Source of the DNA: Bedellia somnulentella
Lineage: Eukaryota; Arthropoda; Insecta; Lepidoptera; Bedelliidae
Direction of reading: 5' to 3'
NCBI GenBank assembly: GCA_963576735.1
Contig: OY755190.1
Span: 3,031,695 to 3,095,694 of the forward strand
Length of the DNA: 64,000 bases
The position numbers were made by a program, and so were the translations under genes. Shown piece by piece: positions 38,601 through 44,600 of this stretch; within the stretch, counting starts at the first letter, position 1; every line of letters starts with the position of its first letter. The notes below the pieces were generated by a model. That model did not search any database, was not told where the DNA came from, and saw only the letters and a list, made by a program, of their open reading frames with translations.

Positions 38601-41600
38601 ACCTGTCAATTCGATCTTTTGAGCTTCTAAAAACTGAGTTGTGACGGCCGACCTGTGACAGCTAGCATTGTCGTGATGCAGAATGATTCTACGTTGTCGG
38701 TTAGTCTTTCTTATTTGTTCAAAGACTTCCGGCAAACAAATGGTCGTATACCACTCCGAATTAACAGTTTTACGATTCTCTAAAGGCACTGTAGCTACAT
38801 GGCCATTTATACCAAAAAAACAAGCGACCATTTGCTTCAATGTGCTTTTTGCACGAATAACTTTTGTTGGGTTCGGCTCATCTTGGAACACCCACACCGT
38901 GGACTGCTGCTTAGTTTCGGGGTCGTAAGCGTAGATCCAAGATTCGTCACCTGTGTAGATATTATAAACAGCTTTTGACGCACCACGGTTGTATTTTTTT
39001 AACATTTCTTTGCACCAATCGACACGAGCCTGTTTTTGATCAATACTCAAGTTGTGCGGAATCCAACGGGAGCAAATTTTTTTTACAGCTAAATGTTCAT
39101 CAAGTATCTTATGTATGCTCGTCATACTAATGCCCAGAGATGCCTCTATCTCACGATATGTAACATGACGATCTTGAGTTATTAGTTCCCGGACAGCATC
39201 GATGTTTTGAGGTACAACGACCGTTTTAGGGCGACCTTCTTTAATTTCATCAGTAAGCTTAGATCGTCCACGATTAAACTCGCTAAACCAGTGATACACA
39301 GTGGTCTTTGAGGGTGCTTCATCCCCAAAAGTCGAAGTAAGCTGATCGATGCACTGTTTTTGAGTTAGACCACGCCGAAAATCGTAAAAAATCATGGCAC
39401 GAAAATGTTCACGAGTTAAATCCATGGTGGTGAAGACACGCAATTTTCAAAATGACGCTACGATGTGAAAACAATTGACAGTCACATAAAAATAAATGTA
39501 TTCTAAAGCTAAAGAGTTCTATTTTTAAATGATGTAATTACTTTTTAAATTATTGTTCTGTAAGTGGCCAGTTCCGGATACATAAATAGCAGCCCTCGTA
39601 TACACGCTGATGGGCATAGTCGGTGTCAAAATTATTGTGTACCTGGTACGCCAAATCAAATCAAGGAATGCACCTCCCACGCCGAACACAAGGATTACGA
39701 TCGCCGCGCCAGCCCCCACCGTGCGGGACCCGCCGCCGCCGCCCGCCGTGCCAGAGCATCGGCAGAATGAGGACATCGAGCTACGGACCATACAACGAGA
39801 ACGTCGGGGAATAGGAACGTCACCGTTGTATAGAAAAACGTTTAGTCATGTCTCGGAGTAGTTCTTTTTTCAAGTAGAATAAGTTAAAAATCATATATTG
39901 TTAGTTTTTTCTTATTTGTCCCTCGGGAATATGTACAAGCACACATCATTATTATGTAGAAACTAAGATTCAGCACTTTGTTTATGTATATTTGTTGTAC
40001 AAAAGGTATCTTAGATTTTACATCCACATCCAGGCAGTGCCGCAGTACAATGCTGTCGGTTCGTTCATATGTTTGTGGTACAATACTGCGCTCTTACTAG
40101 CTGGATGTTATATAGCATTCGGCCATGATGGATGCTACAACTATTTCAATAGTTCTTCTTGCATTAAGATCCTTAAGACTTGATGCTTTATTTATTTAAT
40201 TTTACAATTTACAACTAATTCACGCCAATGTAAAATCCGTCGTATATACCCTGTGCTCGTTTCTTCTTACTTTAGTACACAATGAAGTATGATTACAGAA
40301 ATATACACATGTCGTATTGTGGCTCTAATATGTAATTTTCAATTTCAGAACCCCGGCTACATGAAAGATAATTTCGTCATTTGCATAGAGTCCCTGCACG
40401 TTCCTGATGCTGGGGATCAATATAATGTAAGTATTTTATAACAACTCCTATAAATTGGTCTTAATTTTTTTCCCATACTAAACTGCTAATGTCTCGTGGC
40501 ATAGTCATAACGTTATAAGCTATACTGGACACAAATACTCGTGGTAGACGGTGTAACAAAACGTGCAAATGAGACAGCGCACGTCACGTTCTATTCACTC
40601 CTTATGGGTGACGTCACAATCTCGTAGAGATTCGCGTTGTATTGTTTTCTCGAAAATATAGAAAAATGAAATCATAAATTTTAGCCAGAGCTTTGAAATC
40701 ACAAAATTCTTCAGCCTATTTTCGAAATTAAGTGAGGACAAGATGGTAGAAATAAAGTATCGTTGGTGATGGGCCTCCAACCGCATCGTCCAAAAATCAC
40801 TTAAAAAGCCACGATACCCTTAGTCGCCTCTTGCGATCATCGAAAATCTAAGTCGTTTTTAGATATTGCTTGTGGTAGTTTCAGTTTAACATTGATGAAC
40901 GAAACCTTGAAGTTTGAATAGATGTGACTTCGCATTTTCCTGATTAAAATTGTCACAAATTGCAATACATATCATTATGTTAATCACCTAAATCGTGATT
41001 TGAATGTTTAATACGATAACGATTTATCATTGTGTGCAAGTTTTTATGTGTTGAATTTGTTATAACTTTTTTTTATTGCGTTGGATCTTTAAACTTTAAA
41101 CCTCAGAATGCTTTTGATCAGTTGAACATTAAAAATAAATAAAACTTATGTGTTAACCAAAGGTTCTAATGCATTATAAATAAGTTTATCTTTGTAACAT
41201 TACCGCGTCTGTTATCCACTTATTCATACATACATACATATACCGGCTGTAAATCCCTAGAAGGGGTAGCCAGAGCTAAGGAATTAGAAATTCCTCAGCC
41301 ACTTTTGGAAATGAGAGTGGGGAAAAGATGGTAAAAATAAATGTTGTTGGTGATGGGTCTCCAGCCGCATCGCCCAAAAATCCCTTAAAAGCCCAATACC
41401 GTTAGTTGCCTCTTACGTACACCCATCGGTAGAAACGGGGTAGTGATATTCTAAGCCGACACTACACGGCACTACTTATTCATACGAACCTTTAAATTTA
41501 TATACATATATTTAGATGATTTTTGCCAATAAATCGGAGTGATTTAGTTTTCAACTTTACTTGCCTATTAAACATAGACTTAGCGCGATCATCTCACTGC

Positions 41601-44600
41601 ATTGTTCGGTACGTGGCAGCCACTCTAGCTCCTTTGAAGCTCGAAATTTACCAGTCCTGTCCGCAATTTGCCTTGCCTGATTGTTCTTAGTTTAGCAGAT
41701 CTTTGGAACTAAATCAGATAATGCGGTACTTTAATACTATACATCTCGTTAATCGTGTCTTAGTCATTTTTAGTTACTTATATTTTGTGTAAATTGATAA
41801 GACCACTGGTCATGCTTACTTCTATTCCGTAACATAACATGTGTTTAACGTTTTAGTTATGATATGCAAGACAGAGTTTTCTATTCTATTATATTCTTTA
41901 CATACATACATACATATACTCACGGCTGTAAATCCCTAGAAGGGGTAGCCAGAGCTAAGGAATTAGAAATTCCTCAGCCACTTTTGGAAATGATAGTGGG
42001 GAAAAGATGGTAAAAATAAAAGGTTGTTGGTGATGGGTCTCCAACCGCATCGCCCAAAAATCCCTTAAAAGCCCCAATACCGTTAGTCGCCTCTTACGTA
42101 CACCCACCGGAAGAAATGGGGTAGTGCTATTCTAAGCCGACACTACACAGCAAATATGATTAAAATAACTAAACAAATGATTTCTAAAACCAATAAGTCT
42201 AGCTCTTGTTATCTTCAATAAGATTTATTTTGCCTCGCATAATTTTTCATATAACTGTTAAAAAACATCAAGTGTAAAACATCTGACCTTGCAACCAAGA
42301 ATAGTACTAATTAATATCTTAGATTTCGTCTCGTTTTCCTTATTTTAATTTCAAAGTGCCACACGGAACTATTATAATTATTTGTCATTATATTGTTCAT
42401 CATTTAATAGGTGTAATAGCTCGTATCTGAATCTACTAATAGGTCTAGGGGGTTCAAAGGCCGTTTAGGAACACTTAGGACTTAATTTGGCTCATTATCT
42501 TTTAATGCTTGATTCCTTTTTGATCTGTACATCACGTTTGCTACGTGTGAGCTCACACCCGATACATACATATACACATGCCATCATATTCCATTGTGGT
42601 AGGCAGAGACTATTGATCGCCACTTTGTACGATACTGGCAAACCTCTCTAGCTTCTCTTATCTTATCTTTTCATACATGCTCTTTTATTCTTCATACTCC
42701 AGACACCAGCTTTTTTGAGCACACTTGGACCTTTGTAGCTTATATTCAGTCAATGTACGTTGATACATATACTATGATTTCAAAAATGTCTGAGATGTTT
42801 TTATTAGCGTAGAATTAAGAAGTAAGGACATCAGTAATGGTTCTGACAACATCACAGATTACCAGTTCGCATCACATCAATTATTATTATTATTCAAGAT
42901 AATACACTAGCAGCAATATTTTGCTGATGCGTGTATATCACTGCACTTGTTTTAAATATTTGTCAAGTCTGTTTTTAAAAGAGTTCACTGAGGGAGCACT
43001 GATCACTGTCTCTGGTAGTTTGTTCCACACGTCCACAACACGGTTTGGCAAAAAATTGAGTCTCGGATTGCTTGTACACGAGGAGTGTGATAGTTTTAGA
43101 GAATTTTCTCTCAAGTTCCTATTTTTGTTCATTACAAACATATTTTTTAGTCCTGGTACATTGTAGTAGCCCGTCAATATCTTATATGTAATAAGGTCTC
43201 CTCGTTTCCTCCGTTCTTCTAGCGTAGTATTTGTTGTAACAGTGTAGTGTTTTGTAATTACAAAACAGTAACAGTGTGATTGTTGTAACAGTGTAGTGTT
43301 TTAGAGATCTTAACTATTTCTTCCCGCGGTAATCCTATATGGACTAAGGGTTTTAAGGCATGTTAAGTGACTTTTTGGCGATGGAGCTAGAACCTTACCA
43401 TCTTTTATTAGACTATCTTTTCCTATATCACCTTGCAAAATTAATTATGGATTTTTAAGGCTTTAGGCGTCAATATCGCAACATTGAAACAAGTTTACTA
43501 AGTTCCGCTGTTATATGTGAACATAGCTGAAGTAAACATTATCGCAGGATGTCGTAAATCGCAACGATAACATAATATTAAGCGTGGACTTAGAATACTG
43601 ATAACAAATACTCGGTTTCTGCAAGGTTGGTTTGAAATTCGGTAAAAACTTTTTACATAGATTGGTGAATGGGGTCGAGTCGTCTATTAGTATTTTGTAA
43701 TAGTCTTTTGGCATTTGAAACATAATATCTAAATAAGATTAAGTAAAACGTATACAAAATACAAGATAAAACACAAAAAGAGACATAAAAATAACCTCGT
43801 AACCGGTGTGGTACTAGTAATTGGCATTATAAATTATGTAACAAAATTACAACTTTCAGTAAATACCTACTTGTCCACATCTGATATACGGTAGCCACAA
43901 AAAATAAAAATACAGGCATGTAATCTCATATCACAAATGCTCATGGGTATAAATATAAATATTATTATACATACATATACTCACGGCTATATTTCCCTAG
44001 AAGGGGTAACCAGAGGTAAGGAATTATAAATTCCTCAGCCACTTTTGGAAGTTGAGTGGGGAAAAGATGGTGAAAATAAAGGTTTTTGGTGATGGGTCTC
44101 CAACCGCATCGCCCAATAATCCAATAAAAAGCCCCAATACCCTTAGTCGCCTCTTACGACACCCGTGGGTAGAAAGGGGTAGCGACATTCTAAGCCGGCA
44201 GTACACGGCATAAAATTTAAAATATTATCATTTCAGTCACATAAAAGATTCCATTATCAATATTCCATATAGACAAACAACATAGATATCTGATTAATTA
44301 AAATTAGCACATCTTATCCTAAAATTTTCCAAAAAGAAGACTGACATAGTTTATCCGTATTTATAGTGTTATGATTCCGTGTAGTGCCGGCTTAGAATAG
44401 CACTACCCCATTTCTTCCGATGGGTGTACGTAAGAGGCGACTAACGGTATTGGGGCTTTTAATGGATTTTTAGGCGATGCGGTTGGAGAGCCATCACCAA
44501 AAACCTTTCTTTCACCATCTTTTCCCCACTCAACTTTCCAAAAGTGGCTGAGGAATTTCTAATTCCTTAGCTCTGGCTACCCCTTCTAGAGATTTATAGC

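Larger units (their letters stand above)
37366..39861 (+). pseudogene. F-type envelope glycoprotein frame, split by a mariner
   Basis: The frame is open from about 37366 to the mariner at 38307 and resumes in the same phase at 39601, ending at TAG 39859-39861. Visible features are a furin-like RTRR site (about 37460), a glycine-rich hydrophobic fusion-peptide-like stretch just after it, a cysteine-rich ectodomain, and, right of the mariner, a hydrophobic membrane segment followed by a basic, proline-rich tail (PPPPPAVP). This resembles the baculovirus F / insect LTR-element envelope family. The N-terminal subunit before the cleavage site is largely missing, and no normal start codon was found. 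As it stands the gene is interrupted and non-functional. Confidence 0.72.
35503..39991 (+). mobile_element. Degenerate LTR retroelement with envelope gene, BEL/Pao-like
   Basis: A 60-bp direct repeat starting TGTACAAGCACACATCATTA occurs at 35503-35562 and 39932-39991; it is read as the LTR start. The right copy is cut off after 60 bp. Between the LTR ends are a tandem-repeat leader, a gag-like double zinc knuckle frame and an F-type envelope frame interrupted by a mariner. No protease, reverse transcriptase or integrase remains, so most of pol has been lost. The zinc-knuckle spacing suggests BEL/Pao. The element cannot replicate by itself. Confidence 0.78.
34577..40348 (+). other. vib intron 4 (5.8 kb)
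   Basis: Contains a family B SINE, the LTR element with its nested mariner, and an H/ACA-like copy near the 3' end. 35095-35502 has nothing assignable. Confidence 0.85.

Noticed and set aside
39992..40183. 63-aa frame with [25 protein letters not shown], similar frames in the other four copies
   Set aside because: The five copies stay open mainly because they have no indels. Changes do not favour third positions, there is no shared start, stop or donor site, and base pairing plus H and ACA boxes explain the conservation better.
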